A stretch of DNA of 64,000 nucleotides from Cognatishimia activa (GTDB lineage Bacteria > Pseudomonadota > Alphaproteobacteria > Rhodobacterales > Rhodobacteraceae), in assembly GCF_001458335.1 (NCBI RefSeq), contig NZ_CYTO01000004.1:1-64000 (forward strand). Direction: 5' to 3'. Made by a program: the position numbers and the translations under genes. Position 1 is the first letter of the stretch. Every line of letters starts with the position of its first letter. Shown here one piece after another: positions 50,810 through 59,340 of the stretch. The notes under the pieces are model-generated. The model saw only the letters and a list, made by a program, of their open reading frames with translations, was not told the DNA's origin and ran no database searches.

Positions 50810-51715
50810 TCACCACTCGGCCGGACCTTTGGCAGCGAAGGAGTGCACCAAGAAGTCGATGAAGGCGCGCACTTTAGGCTGGGTGAACCGGCCTGGCGGA
50901 TAAACCGCGTAGATGCCTTGTGTCTCGATTGGTAGATCAGGAATTGCGTCCTCAACCAGACCTTGCTCCATTGCATCCGCGTAGAGGTAGCTTGGCAAGT
51001 AAGCGATACCGAGACCTGCGATGGCCGCATTCAGCAAGGACTGACCGTCATTTACGCTTAGCCAACCTGCTGTGCGCACCTGGCGTTTTTCGCCGGATGG
51101 TGCTGTTAGCTTCCACACAGCGCCATTGGACTGGCTGGAGTAATGCAGCAGCTTGTGCTCGTTTAGATCATCGATCTTGGTCGGGCGACCGTGCTTTTCA
51201 AAATATTCCGGGCTCGCGATCATTCGCGTGGTCGTCTCTGTCAGCTTGCGCGCACGAAGAGAGCTGTCTTCCAGCTCTCCGACACGAATTGCCATATCAA
51301 AGCCTTCGGAAATCAGCTCCACATAGCGGTTGTTCAGAACCATATTCACGGTGACTTCCGGGAAATCCGCAAGAAACTCACCCAAGACAGGGCTCAGGTG
51401 GTTAACCCCAAAGTCGGTGGCAACAGAAATGCGCAGCAAACCTGATGGTGCTGACTGCATAGAAGTTACAAGTGCATCCGCTTCGCCTGCGTCATTCAAA
51501 ACACGGCGGGCGCGGTCGTAATAAGCGAGGCCAATTTCTGTTGGGCTAACCCGACGGGTGGTGCGGTTAAGCAGGCGGGCACCCAAACGTGCCTCCAGGC
51601 TGGAAACATGCTTGGAGACCGCGGATTTTGAGATACCCATCTTTTTGGCGGCATCAGTGAAGCCACCTTGGTCAACGACCGTGGCAAAAGCTTCCATTTC
51701 CGTTAGGCGATCCAT
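50810..51715 (-). CDS. LysR-family transcriptional regulator
   Basis: 301-aa LysR regulator. HTH: DRLTEMEAFATVVDQGGFTDAAKKMGISKSAVSKHVSSLEARLG-like region about 1-62, here with ISKSAVSKHV as recognition helix. The effector domain (about 88-300) includes SAPSGLLRISVATDFGVNHLSPVLGEFLADFP-type motifs and LLNAAIAGLGIAYLPSYLY. It belongs to the CrgA/AaeR-like branch. It is monocistronic with its own terminator; the target is not obvious. Confidence 0.9.
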   Translation of the reverse strand: MDRLTEMEAFATVVDQGGFTDAAKKMGISKSAVSKHVSSLEARLGARLLNRTTRRVSPTEIGLAYYDRARRVLNDAGEADALVTSMQSAPSGLLRISVATDFGVNHLSPVLGEFLADFPEVTVNMVLNNRYVELISEGFDMAIRVGELEDSSLRARKLTETTTRMIASPEYFEKHGRPTKIDDLNEHKLLHYSSQSNGAVWKLTAPSGEKRQVRTAGWLSVNDGQSLLNAAIAGLGIAYLPSYLYADAMEQGLVEDAIPDLPIETQGIYAVYPPGRFTQPKVRAFIDFLVHSFAAKGPAEW

Positions 51716-51868
51716 TTCGCAATCCTCGTGTCAAAACGTGTTGACCTAAGGTTTGATATCAAAATGAGGCGTGAAAGGGGCAGGGGGCGGACAATATCGG
51801 GGTTTTGTGAGGGATCGTTTGCGGCGTGGAAACAACTTGGTTGGCTGCAATGACCTATTTTAAAGCGA

Positions 51869-52243
51869 CTACATGGATTCCAAACAATGCCGACGGAATG
51901 CGCGTTTGAGCATATCCAGTTCCGCTCGCAGCAAATCCATTTCGGCGCGGATATCTTCTGCAATCGCTTCACCAGAAATGATCGTAATCACCTCCAGTGT
52001 CTCTTGTGCCATCACATCGCGGATTAAGATTGTTTGAACGCCATCCCCTAAAATATGCGCTGGAATCGGAATGCGCAGGGTCCAGCGCCCTTCGCCAACT
52101 TCCACCAGCTTTAACTGGTCAAGCGGCTTTTCTTCAAAGACGGGTTCCAGATGCGGTTGATCCGTGACGCCTTTTTCTGCGGTCACGATACCTTCCCAAA
52201 TGCCTTCAAAGAGACGGGTTTTGCTGATGCTATATTGGCTCAT
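51869..52243 (-). CDS. conserved hypothetical protein, 124 aa
   Basis: I do not recognise this protein. It has no signal peptide or membrane segment. The N-terminal 80 residues are strand-rich (RLFEGIWEGIVTAEKG, LDQLKLVEVGEGRWTLRIPIPAHIL), and the last 35 residues form an acidic-basic amphipathic helix (EDIRAEMDLLRAELDMLKRAFR), probably a coiled coil or leucine-zipper. It follows the DUF6478-like gene by 9 bp on the same strand, so the two are probably co-transcribed. Confidence 0.75.
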   Translation of the reverse strand: MSQYSISKTRLFEGIWEGIVTAEKGVTDQPHLEPVFEEKPLDQLKLVEVGEGRWTLRIPIPAHILGDGVQTILIRDVMAQETLEVITIISGEAIAEDIRAEMDLLRAELDMLKRAFRRHCLESM

Positions 52244-52252
52244 CTCTTATCC

Positions 52253-53026
52253 TCACATCTCGGCGCGGGGGCGGCGACTAAAGGTAACATCGCGCAAAAT
52301 GACTTGGTTCATTTCGGGACCTTCAAAGATCAAATCGACCCAAGCCTTTTCGATGCGCTTTTCATTGAGTTTGGAATAGGCGAGATCAAACTCAACCATA
52401 ATGTCTTCTTCATGCAGGGGCAGTTCCCGGACAATTTGTTCGGTGTTGGGCCCATGTTTGATGTTGAACCGTGCAAAGATCTCCAACGGTTTTTCCATCT
52501 CAACAATCGTGTCCATGCGGATCACGTATTGCCGGTTGAGGTCGTGAAGCGCGTCTTTAGGGAAATCGATCACCAGTGACAAAAAGGAGCCGTCAAAGCG
52601 GAAAACATCCATTCTTAGACCGTAGGGCGCGAGGTCCTTGGCGCGGGTATTGCGCAATTGGCGAAGCGTTAGTTCAGAGATTGAGCAATCGTGAAAAAGT
52701 GTAACCTCTTCACCAAGACCCTCTTTGCTTTGCACCGCAACGCGACCCTTCGATGGCAGGCTCTCGCGCCAAACAGTAGGTCGCCATGCCCAGTCGGTGC
52801 CATGGGGTTTTGGGAAGGTGTTGGACCCAATGATCGGTAATGCAAGTCGACCGTCGGCCACCGAGATCAGAGAATCAAGGTGGGAGCGCAGTTGGCGTGC
52901 CAAAGTTCGGCGTCGTTTCAAAGTGCGCAGGTCTGTTTCTGAGGCTTCGCGCGCAGCTTGCGCCCAAAATCGGGTCACGCCGCGATTTACAATTCTGCGC
53001 CAGATTCTACCTGATCTAATGCCCAT
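52253..53026 (-). CDS. conserved hypothetical protein (probable DUF6478 family)
   Basis: 257-aa protein that resembles, from memory, a Rhodobacteraceae family called DUF6478; I could not check this. The start has a basic, arginine-rich helix (TLKRRRTLARQLRSHL). The rest is strand-rich, with DGRLALPIIGSNTFPKPHGTDWAWRP-like sequence near residues 60-85, FHDCSISELTLRQLRNTRAKD, VFRFDGSFLSLVIDFP, and the end RDVTFSRRPRAEM. No catalytic pattern is seen. The start at 53026 has GGGCAGG upstream; a TTG at 53074 is disfavoured. Confidence 0.75.
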   Translation of the reverse strand: MGIRSGRIWRRIVNRGVTRFWAQAAREASETDLRTLKRRRTLARQLRSHLDSLISVADGRLALPIIGSNTFPKPHGTDWAWRPTVWRESLPSKGRVAVQSKEGLGEEVTLFHDCSISELTLRQLRNTRAKDLAPYGLRMDVFRFDGSFLSLVIDFPKDALHDLNRQYVIRMDTIVEMEKPLEIFARFNIKHGPNTEQIVRELPLHEEDIMVEFDLAYSKLNEKRIEKAWVDLIFEGPEMNQVILRDVTFSRRPRAEM

Positions 53027-53102
53027 CCTGCCCGTCTTCCCGCCTCGCTGAGACTGATCGCGATTTGGAAACAATTCGCGACTTGTTTCTGTATTGTGTA
53101 GC

Positions 53103-53750
53103 CTATTGGTTTATTTGAAACAAACGTCGAAATGCGAGAATGGTCGTTTTTTGCGATTGTATCTTAGCGGTAGCCTGATCGGACAAAGGTTTGGCTTGGA
53201 TGCCTCGCGCGAGATCTTCCAAAATAGGTTTGCCTTTGGCACCAATCACCGATCCCTTCTCAGGGCCATAGAGCGCCAAGGTCACAATCCGATCCTGCAC
53301 CTTCATTGCGGCACGCCAATACTGCGCCGCCGCTCCATCAAGGCGGGATGTGTCGCTCGCGTTCACTTGTTGCATAATGAGGCCCGGAACGCGCGGGGAT
53401 TGGGTCGCGCCGGTTCCCATCAACGTTTCTAATTCAAGGTCGCTTTGATCCGCAGTCAGCTGTGCGCCAAGGCTAACAGTAAGAATTCCACGATCTGCGG
53501 GATTCGTTTTCGGTGTGCCCGCCAGTACGTCACAATTGGTCATAAGAACAAAACTGCTCGAAGGTCTAGAAGACGTATCGACACAATATGACCTAGGCGC
53601 ATTAACAAGGATTTCACCGCCCGCTAGGGCATGTATGCGGGCTTGCTTTGGTGAATTGGTGGACGGGCCGATGGTCGGAATACAAGCGGCCAAAGCGAGA
53701 GTTGAACTGCAAATCGCGAGGGCTTTGATCAACGGTGATTGGCGCAGCAT
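53103..53750 (-). CDS. hypothetical lipoprotein, 215 aa
   Basis: Signal II sequence MLRQSPLIKALAICSSTLALAAC places the acylated cysteine at position 23 (LAAC), so an outer- or inner-membrane lipoprotein is likely. The mature part is not recognised. It has two cysteines (SYCVDTSSR, MTNCDVLAG), which may form a disulfide, and a region of alternating hydrophobics near ILTVSLGAQLT. It is on the same strand as the DUF6478-like gene but 76 bp upstream of it. A start further left (53822) would displace the signal and is rejected. Confidence 0.72.
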   Translation of the reverse strand: MLRQSPLIKALAICSSTLALAACIPTIGPSTNSPKQARIHALAGGEILVNAPRSYCVDTSSRPSSSFVLMTNCDVLAGTPKTNPADRGILTVSLGAQLTADQSDLELETLMGTGATQSPRVPGLIMQQVNASDTSRLDGAAAQYWRAAMKVQDRIVTLALYGPEKGSVIGAKGKPILEDLARGIQAKPLSDQATAKIQSQKTTILAFRRLFQINQ

Positions 53751-53871
53751 TCTCAACTCGTAACAGAACGTTACGGATGAATATCCAAGCGGGGCATCCA
53801 TAGCAAGTCTCGGGCAAACCAATCGCGATCACGCACTATACCTGTGGCCTAAATGACGATAGGGCTTTGTC

Positions 53872-54753
53872 ATGTCCGTTTATGATCCGCATCAAGTTCT
53901 TGTTGCACCTGCCCGCACCAGCGCCAGTTTGCCACGCCTGTTTGGCGGAGTGGTCGTTTTGATGATTTCGATCATGGCGTTCAATGTCGCGATGATCCGA
54001 GTCTTGGAGGGGATGACCGATTGGGAACGGTTACAGATTGAGCTGATCACCGGTGACACGGCGCGTGCAATGCTGATCACGCTGTATTCATTTACCCTTC
54101 CTATCGCATCTCTTTGGGTGGTCACCCGTCTTTTGCATGACCGATCATTCACCAGCTTAATCGGTCCGCTGCGTCATGCTTTTGTCGATTTCTTCAGGGT
54201 TTTCCGCTGGCTCATTGTGCTGGTCGCAGTGATGCTTGTGTTGCCCGCGCCTGCATCCCAACAACCCAGCATGCATCTTGGGTTTGATACTTGGTTACCT
54301 CTGGTCTTGCCCGCACTGCTGGGGGTTCTGATCCAAGTAAGTGCAGAAGAGTTGATGTTCCGCGGCTATCTTCAAAGCCAACTCGCCGCTCGCTTCTCTC
54401 ACCCGATCATTTGGATGGTCATTCCAAGCATGATTTTTGGCTTCTTGCACTTCAGCCCCGAAGCCTACGGAGAGAACGCACTCTTTATAGCGCTATGGGC
54501 GACCCTGTTTGGTGTCGCTGCGGCTGATTTGACAGCGCGTTCAGGCTCCCTAGGCCCTGCGATAGCCCTGCATTTTGTAAATAATGTCGTGGCGATTATG
54601 ATCGTGGGCATGCAGCATCATTGGGATGGGCTCGCGCTGCTTCATATGCCCTATGGTCCACAGGATGCGGGTCATGTTCGGACAGCTTTGATCGTAGAGG
54701 GGCCAATTTTGTTTTGTTTTTGGCTTGCAGCGCGGATCGCGATCAGGCGTTGA
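53872..54753 (+). CDS. CPBP-family intramembrane metalloprotease
   Basis: 293-aa multi-spanning membrane protein with the CPBP/Rce1-type glutamic protease motifs: EELMFR at 159-164 (EExxxR), FGFLHFSPEAYG with the FxxxH, and ALHFVNNV near the C-terminus. Six to eight helices are seen, beginning at about 28. Members process prenylated proteins or bacteriocin-related peptides in other systems; no substrate is identified here. The preceding gene is divergent. Confidence 0.87.
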   Translation: MSVYDPHQVLVAPARTSASLPRLFGGVVVLMISIMAFNVAMIRVLEGMTDWERLQIELITGDTARAMLITLYSFTLPIASLWVVTRLLHDRSFTSLIGPLRHAFVDFFRVFRWLIVLVAVMLVLPAPASQQPSMHLGFDTWLPLVLPALLGVLIQVSAEELMFRGYLQSQLAARFSHPIIWMVIPSMIFGFLHFSPEAYGENALFIALWATLFGVAAADLTARSGSLGPAIALHFVNNVVAIMIVGMQHHWDGLALLHMPYGPQDAGHVRTALIVEGPILFCFWLAARIAIRR

Positions 54754-54814
54754 TTGCAATTCGTGAAAGAGCAGCTTATCTGGGTGCCGTTGCGCGACTT
54801 TTGAGGTTTTGTAG

Positions 54815-55765
54815 ATGAACTGGATCACCAACTACGTCCGTCCACGGATCAACTCGATCTTCTCCCGCCGAGAAGTGCCCGAGAACCTGTGGGTCAAATG
54901 TAGCGAATGTAATACGATGCTGTTCCATCGGGAACTGAAGGACAATCTGAACGTTTGTCCTCAATGTGATCACCACATGGCCATCTCACCGCGGGACCGC
55001 TTCGCCTCGATGTTTGATGGCGCGATCTTCACCGAGATCAAAGTGCCAGAGCCAATTTCTGACCCGCTGCACTTTAAAGACCAGAAGAAGTACCCGGATC
55101 GCATGAAAGCCGCTCAGAAGAAGACTGGCGAAAAGGAAGCCATGCTGGTGGCTGAAGGCGAAATCGGGCGCACCCCAGTTGTGGCCTGCGCGCAGGACTT
55201 CTCTTTCATGGGTGGTTCTATGTCCATGTATGTGGGCAATGCGATTGTCGCCGCTGCAGAGCGCGCGGTCGAGCTGAAGCGCCCACTGATCCTTTTCTCC
55301 GCCGCTGGTGGCGCGCGAATGCAAGAAGGCATTCTTGGTCTGATGCAAATGCCACGTACGACGATCGCCATTCAGATGCTGAAGGAAGCTGGCCTTCCAT
55401 ACATCGTGGTGCTCACTCACCCGACCACGGGTGGTGTGACCGCGTCCTATGCGATGTTGGGTGACGTGCAGATTGCCGAACCAAATGCATTGATTGGCTT
55501 CGCAGGTGCCCGTGTGATCGAGCAAACGATCCGCGAGAAACTGCCTGAAGGTTTCCAGCGCGCCGAATATCTCTTGGACCACGGTATGCTAGACCGCGTG
55601 ACCAAGCGGACCGAGATGCGCGACGAACTGATTACGATCGTACGCATGCTTCTTGATATGCCACCAGCGATTAAAGGTGACTTGCCTGCGCCAAACGCTG
55701 ATGAATTAGCCGAAACACCTGCGGAGCCTGAAAAAGCTGAAGCAGAGGCTGGAAAAGCTGACTGA
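54815..55765 (+). CDS. accD: acetyl-CoA carboxylase carboxyltransferase beta subunit
   Basis: 316-aa subunit that, with AccA, transfers the carboxyl group from biotin to acetyl-CoA to make malonyl-CoA, the first step of fatty acid synthesis. The zinc finger is complete (Cys29, Cys32, Cys48, Cys51: VKCSECN and VCPQCDHH). The carboxyltransferase core has FMGGSMSMYVGNAIVAAAE, LFSAAGGARMQEGI, and TTGGVTASYAMLGDVQIAEPNA. The C-terminal tail is acidic and Ala/Glu-rich. It is followed by a terminator-like hairpin and folC, the common accD-folC arrangement. Confidence 0.97.
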   Translation: MNWITNYVRPRINSIFSRREVPENLWVKCSECNTMLFHRELKDNLNVCPQCDHHMAISPRDRFASMFDGAIFTEIKVPEPISDPLHFKDQKKYPDRMKAAQKKTGEKEAMLVAEGEIGRTPVVACAQDFSFMGGSMSMYVGNAIVAAAERAVELKRPLILFSAAGGARMQEGILGLMQMPRTTIAIQMLKEAGLPYIVVLTHPTTGGVTASYAMLGDVQIAEPNALIGFAGARVIEQTIREKLPEGFQRAEYLLDHGMLDRVTKRTEMRDELITIVRMLLDMPPAIKGDLPAPNADELAETPAEPEKAEAEAGKAD

Positions 55766-55791
55766 TTACAGCGTTTCTCTTGTGAATTATG

Positions 55792-55823
55792 ACGCGTCCT
55801 GCATTGAGCAGGGCGCGTTTTTT
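55792..55823 (+). terminator. terminator between accD and folC
   Basis: ACGCGTCCTGC and GCAGGGCGCGT form an 11-bp stem with one T-G wobble and loop ATTGA, followed by six T residues. folC starts about 40 bp later, so it either has its own promoter or is read by partial read-through. Confidence 0.85.
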
Positions 55824-55861
55824 ATATAGCGCATTTAAGAGCATCTATTTGAGACCTCCCC

Positions 55862-57142
55862 ATGGATAACACCGCAAACCAATCCTCTGACGCAATCCTT
55901 GACCGGATGATGGCCCTACACCCCAAGATCATTGATCTGACCTTGGATCGAGTTTGGCGGTTGTTGAAAGCGCTCGACGACCCACAGGAGAAATTGCCGC
56001 CAGTGATCCATATCGCAGGCACCAACGGCAAAGGCTCTACCCAAGCAATGATCCGTGCTGGGATCGAGGGTATGGGCAAGTCTGCTCATGCATATACGTC
56101 GCCGCATCTCGCGAAGTTTCACGAACGCATTCGTTTGGCGGGTGAGTTGATCAGTGAAGAGCATCTGACGGAAGTTTTGGACGAGTGTTACGCCAAGAAT
56201 GATGGCATCGACATCACGTATTTTGAGATCACAACCTGCGCCGCGCTATTGGCCTTTGCTCGGACCAAAGCGGACTACACTCTGCTTGAAGTGGGGTTGG
56301 GGGGGCGACTGGACGCGACCAATGTGATCACGCCAGAGATCTCGGTGATTACGCCTGTTTCAAAAGATCACGAGCAATTCTTGGGAGATACCATCGACAA
56401 GATCGCCGCTGAGAAGGCGGGTATCATCAAACGAGGCGTGCCTTGTGTGGTTGGCCCTCAGGACGACGCTGCGATGGATGTGATTGAGGCCACCGCATTG
56501 CGTCTGGGTGCTCCGTTGCTTGTCTATGGTCAGCACTGGCATGTGAGCACTGAGCGTGGCCGTTTGATCTATCAAGATGATCATGGCCTGCTGGATTTAC
56601 CGATGCCGGCACTGCTTGGAGCCCATCAGGTGATCAACGCCGGTGCAGCTTTGGCTGTTTTGCGCCACTTGGGCGCTGATGATGCAGCTTGTGAAGCGGC
56701 GATGGTGAATGCGGAGTGGCCTGCAAGGATGCAGCGCCTTAAATCCGGCCCACTGATCGACATCGCCGGCGATGCGGAACTCTGGCTCGACGGTGGCCAT
56801 AACGCCGCTGCTGGGATTGCGATCGCGGAGCTTCTGAAGGCTCTGCCACAACGGAACGTGCACCTGATTTGCGGCATGCTGAATACCAAGGATGTAAACG
56901 GCTACCTCGCGCCGATTGCTAAGGAAGTCGTCTCTCTCACAGCTGTATCTATCCCAGGTGAAGCCAACACTCTGCCTGCAGAAGCGACCGCTCTTGCAGC
57001 GGCGCAAGTCGGGATGGAGGCGAAAACGGCTGCGAATGTGGCAACTGCATTGAAAGATATCATCGCAGATCATCCAGATTGTCGGGTTTTGATTTGTGGA
57101 TCACTCTACTTGGCCGGAGTGGTGCTTCGAGAGAACGGGTAG
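55862..57142 (+). CDS. folC: folylpolyglutamate/dihydrofolate synthase
   Basis: 426-aa Mur-ligase-type enzyme that joins glutamate to dihydropteroate and to folates. The P-loop is HIAGTNGKGSTQAMIRAG (about 57-74), with YTSPHLAKFHERIRL after it, LLEVGLGGRLDATNVI, and SVITPVSKDHEQFLGDTIDKIAAEKAGIIK. The C-terminal lobe has LWLDGGHNAAAGIAIAEL and LICGMLNTKD. The first residues (MDNTANQ) are a short extension. The gene is complete. Confidence 0.95.
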   Translation: MDNTANQSSDAILDRMMALHPKIIDLTLDRVWRLLKALDDPQEKLPPVIHIAGTNGKGSTQAMIRAGIEGMGKSAHAYTSPHLAKFHERIRLAGELISEEHLTEVLDECYAKNDGIDITYFEITTCAALLAFARTKADYTLLEVGLGGRLDATNVITPEISVITPVSKDHEQFLGDTIDKIAAEKAGIIKRGVPCVVGPQDDAAMDVIEATALRLGAPLLVYGQHWHVSTERGRLIYQDDHGLLDLPMPALLGAHQVINAGAALAVLRHLGADDAACEAAMVNAEWPARMQRLKSGPLIDIAGDAELWLDGGHNAAAGIAIAELLKALPQRNVHLICGMLNTKDVNGYLAPIAKEVVSLTAVSIPGEANTLPAEATALAAAQVGMEAKTAANVATALKDIIADHPDCRVLICGSLYLAGVVLRENG

Positions 57143-57177
57143 CGCGAATTTTTTTTGCAGGGCTAAGTCGTTGAAAC

Positions 57178-57244
57178 GACTCACTTCTGCGAATCGCTGA
57201 GTGACCGATTCGTAGAAATCGATTCGGAGCCACTTGACCGATTC
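57178..57244. repeat. cluster of five GANTC sites with CGATTCG repeats
   Basis: In the 263-bp gap between the convergent folC and zapE genes, GANTC occurs at 57178, 57191, 57207, 57221 and 57240. Four of them lie in CGATTCG or its complement CGAATCG, and a degenerate copy (CGATGCG) follows at 57251. GANTC is the methylation site of the alphaproteobacterial CcrM methyltransferase. No promoter is needed here, so the cluster has no obvious transcriptional role. A sixth GATTC stands at 57379. Confidence 0.7.
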
Positions 57245-57355
57245 GTTTACCGATGCGTATAGTCTCTCTAGCAGGACTTTTTTCAATAATGGCAGTGGGA
57301 TAGAGGTGGCCGAGCAGCGCCTTTAAGCCCATGACAGGCAAGTCTATCGGGACCA

Positions 57356-57377
57356 GGGGATGCCAACGGGCGTCCCC
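57356..57377. other. hairpin in the folC-zapE gap
   Basis: GGGGATGCC and GGCGTCCCC pair (one T-G wobble) around an AACG loop. It lacks a T run on either side, so it may serve as a bidirectional end hairpin for folC and zapE but is not a classical terminator. Confidence 0.45.
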
Positions 57378-57405
57378 TGATTCGTTTGGAAATCCGTGAT
57401 TTGAC

Positions 57406-58473
57406 TTAGGAGTCCTTGCCCCAATCCGCATCCTGCATTTCGCGAAGACGGCTTGCAGTACGTTCGAACTCAAAAATGCCTTCGCCTTCAAGATAAAGCA
57501 TCTCTGGCTCGGCCGCCGCCGAGCAGATCAGGCGCACTTTTGCTTCATACAGCGCATCGATCAGGGTTACGAAACGTTTGGCTTCGTTAAAGTTATTCCG
57601 GCTGAGCGTCGGGATGTCTTCGAGGACCAGCACTTTCAATGCATCAGAAATAGCAAGGTAGTCGCCAGCGCCGAGAAGCTTGCCGCAAAGGTCGAAGAAC
57701 GTCGCGCGACCGACGCCGTTGCGAAACGCGGGGATTTCTACTTCGCGGCCCTTAACTGTGAGGAATAACGGACTAGCACCACCGCCACTGAGGTCATCAA
57801 AAATAGCGCGCATCTGAGCGCGCGCTTCGCTGCCCGCTTGAACAAAATAGACTTGGCTGCCGGACAATCGATTTTGGCGATAGTCGGTCTCTGATGCCAT
57901 CTCATACACAACCATCTGCTCTTTGAGCACATCGATGAAGGGCAGGAAAAGCTGGCGGTTTAGTCCGTTTTTATAAAGATCATCGGGGACGCGGTTTGAC
58001 GTGGTTACGACAGTCACACCAGCATCAAAAAGCATCTCGAATAGACGCCCAACAATCATCGCATCCGTAATGTCGGTGATCTGCATTTCGTCGAAGGCCA
58101 GCATCCGCACGTCGTCTGCGACTTTTGCAGCAACCGGGGCGAGCGCGTCCTCTACGCCTTCTTTGCGCGCCTCGTGCATGCCTGCGTGGATTTCCTGCAT
58201 AAATGCGTGAAAGTGGACGCGTCGCGCGGGGACATCAGCCGCTTCTACAAACAAGTCCATCAACATAGACTTGCCGCGGCCCACGCCACCCCAAAGATAA
58301 AGGCCCTTTACAGGTTCGGGTTTGGCCTTTTTGAACCAACCTTTTTTCTCGGGTGGTTTCGCAAGCCCGGCGCGCACGCGTTCGAATTCTGGCAACACGG
58401 CCTCTTGCGCCGGGTCTGGGGTCAATTCGCCTGCCGCGACGCGGGCAGCATAGATATCTTGGATTGTCGTCAT
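57406..58473 (-). CDS. zapE: AFG1/ZapE-family ATPase
   Basis: 355-aa AAA+-like ATPase that in E. coli acts on the division ring during late cell constriction, and in mitochondria on misfolded respiratory proteins. Motifs: Walker A LYLWGGVGRGKSMLMDLF, the segment HFHAFMQEIHAGMHEAR, Walker B MLAFDEMQITDITDAMI, and the AFG1 marks VVTTSNRVPDDLYKNGLNR and LSRNNFNEAKRFVTLIDALYE. The frame continues far upstream but the family begins at ATG 58473 (MTTIQDIYAARV). It is divergent from the GST gene. Confidence 0.94.
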   Translation of the reverse strand: MTTIQDIYAARVAAGELTPDPAQEAVLPEFERVRAGLAKPPEKKGWFKKAKPEPVKGLYLWGGVGRGKSMLMDLFVEAADVPARRVHFHAFMQEIHAGMHEARKEGVEDALAPVAAKVADDVRMLAFDEMQITDITDAMIVGRLFEMLFDAGVTVVTTSNRVPDDLYKNGLNRQLFLPFIDVLKEQMVVYEMASETDYRQNRLSGSQVYFVQAGSEARAQMRAIFDDLSGGGASPLFLTVKGREVEIPAFRNGVGRATFFDLCGKLLGAGDYLAISDALKVLVLEDIPTLSRNNFNEAKRFVTLIDALYEAKVRLICSAAAEPEMLYLEGEGIFEFERTASRLREMQDADWGKDS

Positions 58474-58590
58474 GAAATCTGCATAGCGGTTGGCGCAGGG
58501 TGTGAAAAGGGAGCGCGGGTGCTTGACCGAAAAAAGCAGAAGCCAAGCCGCTTGGATACTGGCATTGTGTGCGCGGAACGGAGGGGCGAC

Positions 58591-59217
58591 ATGATCACGC
58601 TTTACACTTGGGATACGCCGAACGGTCGCAAGATTTCGATTGCGCTTGAAGAGATGGGCTTGGCTTACCAGGTGAAGCCAATTGATATCGGCGCCAATGC
58701 GCAGTTTGCACCTGACTTTCTTGCGCTGAATCCAAATCATAAAATCCCGGTATTGGTTGATGATGGGACGGTGGTGAATGAGAGCGGAGCAATCTTGCTC
58801 TATCTTGCTGAAAAAACCGGCCAGTTTGCGCCAGATCGCTCTGATCCTGACTATTGGGAGATGATGCGGTGGCTGATGTGGCAGATGGGCGGGCAGGGAC
58901 CGATGCTGGGCCAAGCCCATCACTTTCTGAAATTCAACCCCGGCAAGGCCCCTTATGCGGAAGAGCGATTTGGGAAAGAAGCGCAGCGGCTCTATGGAGT
59001 ATTGGATCAACACCTAACCGGTCGAGAATTCATTTTGAACGATCTATCGATTTGTGAATTCGCCATTTGGCCCTGGGTGTCGCGGTTTGAGTTCCAGCAG
59101 ATCGACTTGTTCGATTATCCTGCGGTGCGGGATTGGTATGAACGGCTCGCGGATCGCCCTGCTTTCCAAAGAGGCTACAGTGTGCCGTCAGATGTTGGCG
59201 CAATACCCCGTTCGTGA
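58591..59217 (+). CDS. glutathione S-transferase, YfcG/Ure2-like
   Basis: 208-aa GST. The N-terminal thioredoxin-like domain (about 1-82) has MITLYTWDTPNGRKISIALEE, with the TPNGRK motif of the Nu/YfcG group, and LNPNHKIPVLVDDG and NESGAILLYLAE for the glutathione site. The helical C-terminal domain follows with WLMWQMGGQGPMLGQAHHF. Such enzymes are disulfide-bond reductases or detoxifiers. The ATG at 58591 follows GGAGGGG; the frame further upstream overlaps the divergent zapE gene and is rejected. Confidence 0.9.
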   Translation: MITLYTWDTPNGRKISIALEEMGLAYQVKPIDIGANAQFAPDFLALNPNHKIPVLVDDGTVVNESGAILLYLAEKTGQFAPDRSDPDYWEMMRWLMWQMGGQGPMLGQAHHFLKFNPGKAPYAEERFGKEAQRLYGVLDQHLTGREFILNDLSICEFAIWPWVSRFEFQQIDLFDYPAVRDWYERLADRPAFQRGYSVPSDVGAIPRS

Positions 59218-59248
59218 CAGAATTCTTGTTAGGGCAGAGAAGTTGACG

Positions 59249-59265
59249 TATCACAGATTGTGATA
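59249..59265. promoter_or_regulatory. palindromic candidate operator upstream of the MFS gene
   Basis: TATCACA and TGTGATA are perfect 7-bp arms around GAT. A possible -35 (TTGACG) begins 6 bp before it. The site is 76 bp from the MFS start codon, and its form fits a GntR- or TetR-type dimer. No such regulator is next to it. Confidence 0.5.
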
Positions 59266-59340
59266 GACTTCTCACAATTGCTGAATTGACCTGAAGAGTT
59301 TCAAAGACCAATCTTTGCGACTTGAGATAAGGAGACAAAA

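Noticed and set aside
58174-58590. Long upstream extension of the GST frame
   Set aside because: It overlaps zapE on the other strand, and the GST fold begins exactly at MITLYTWDTPNGRK.
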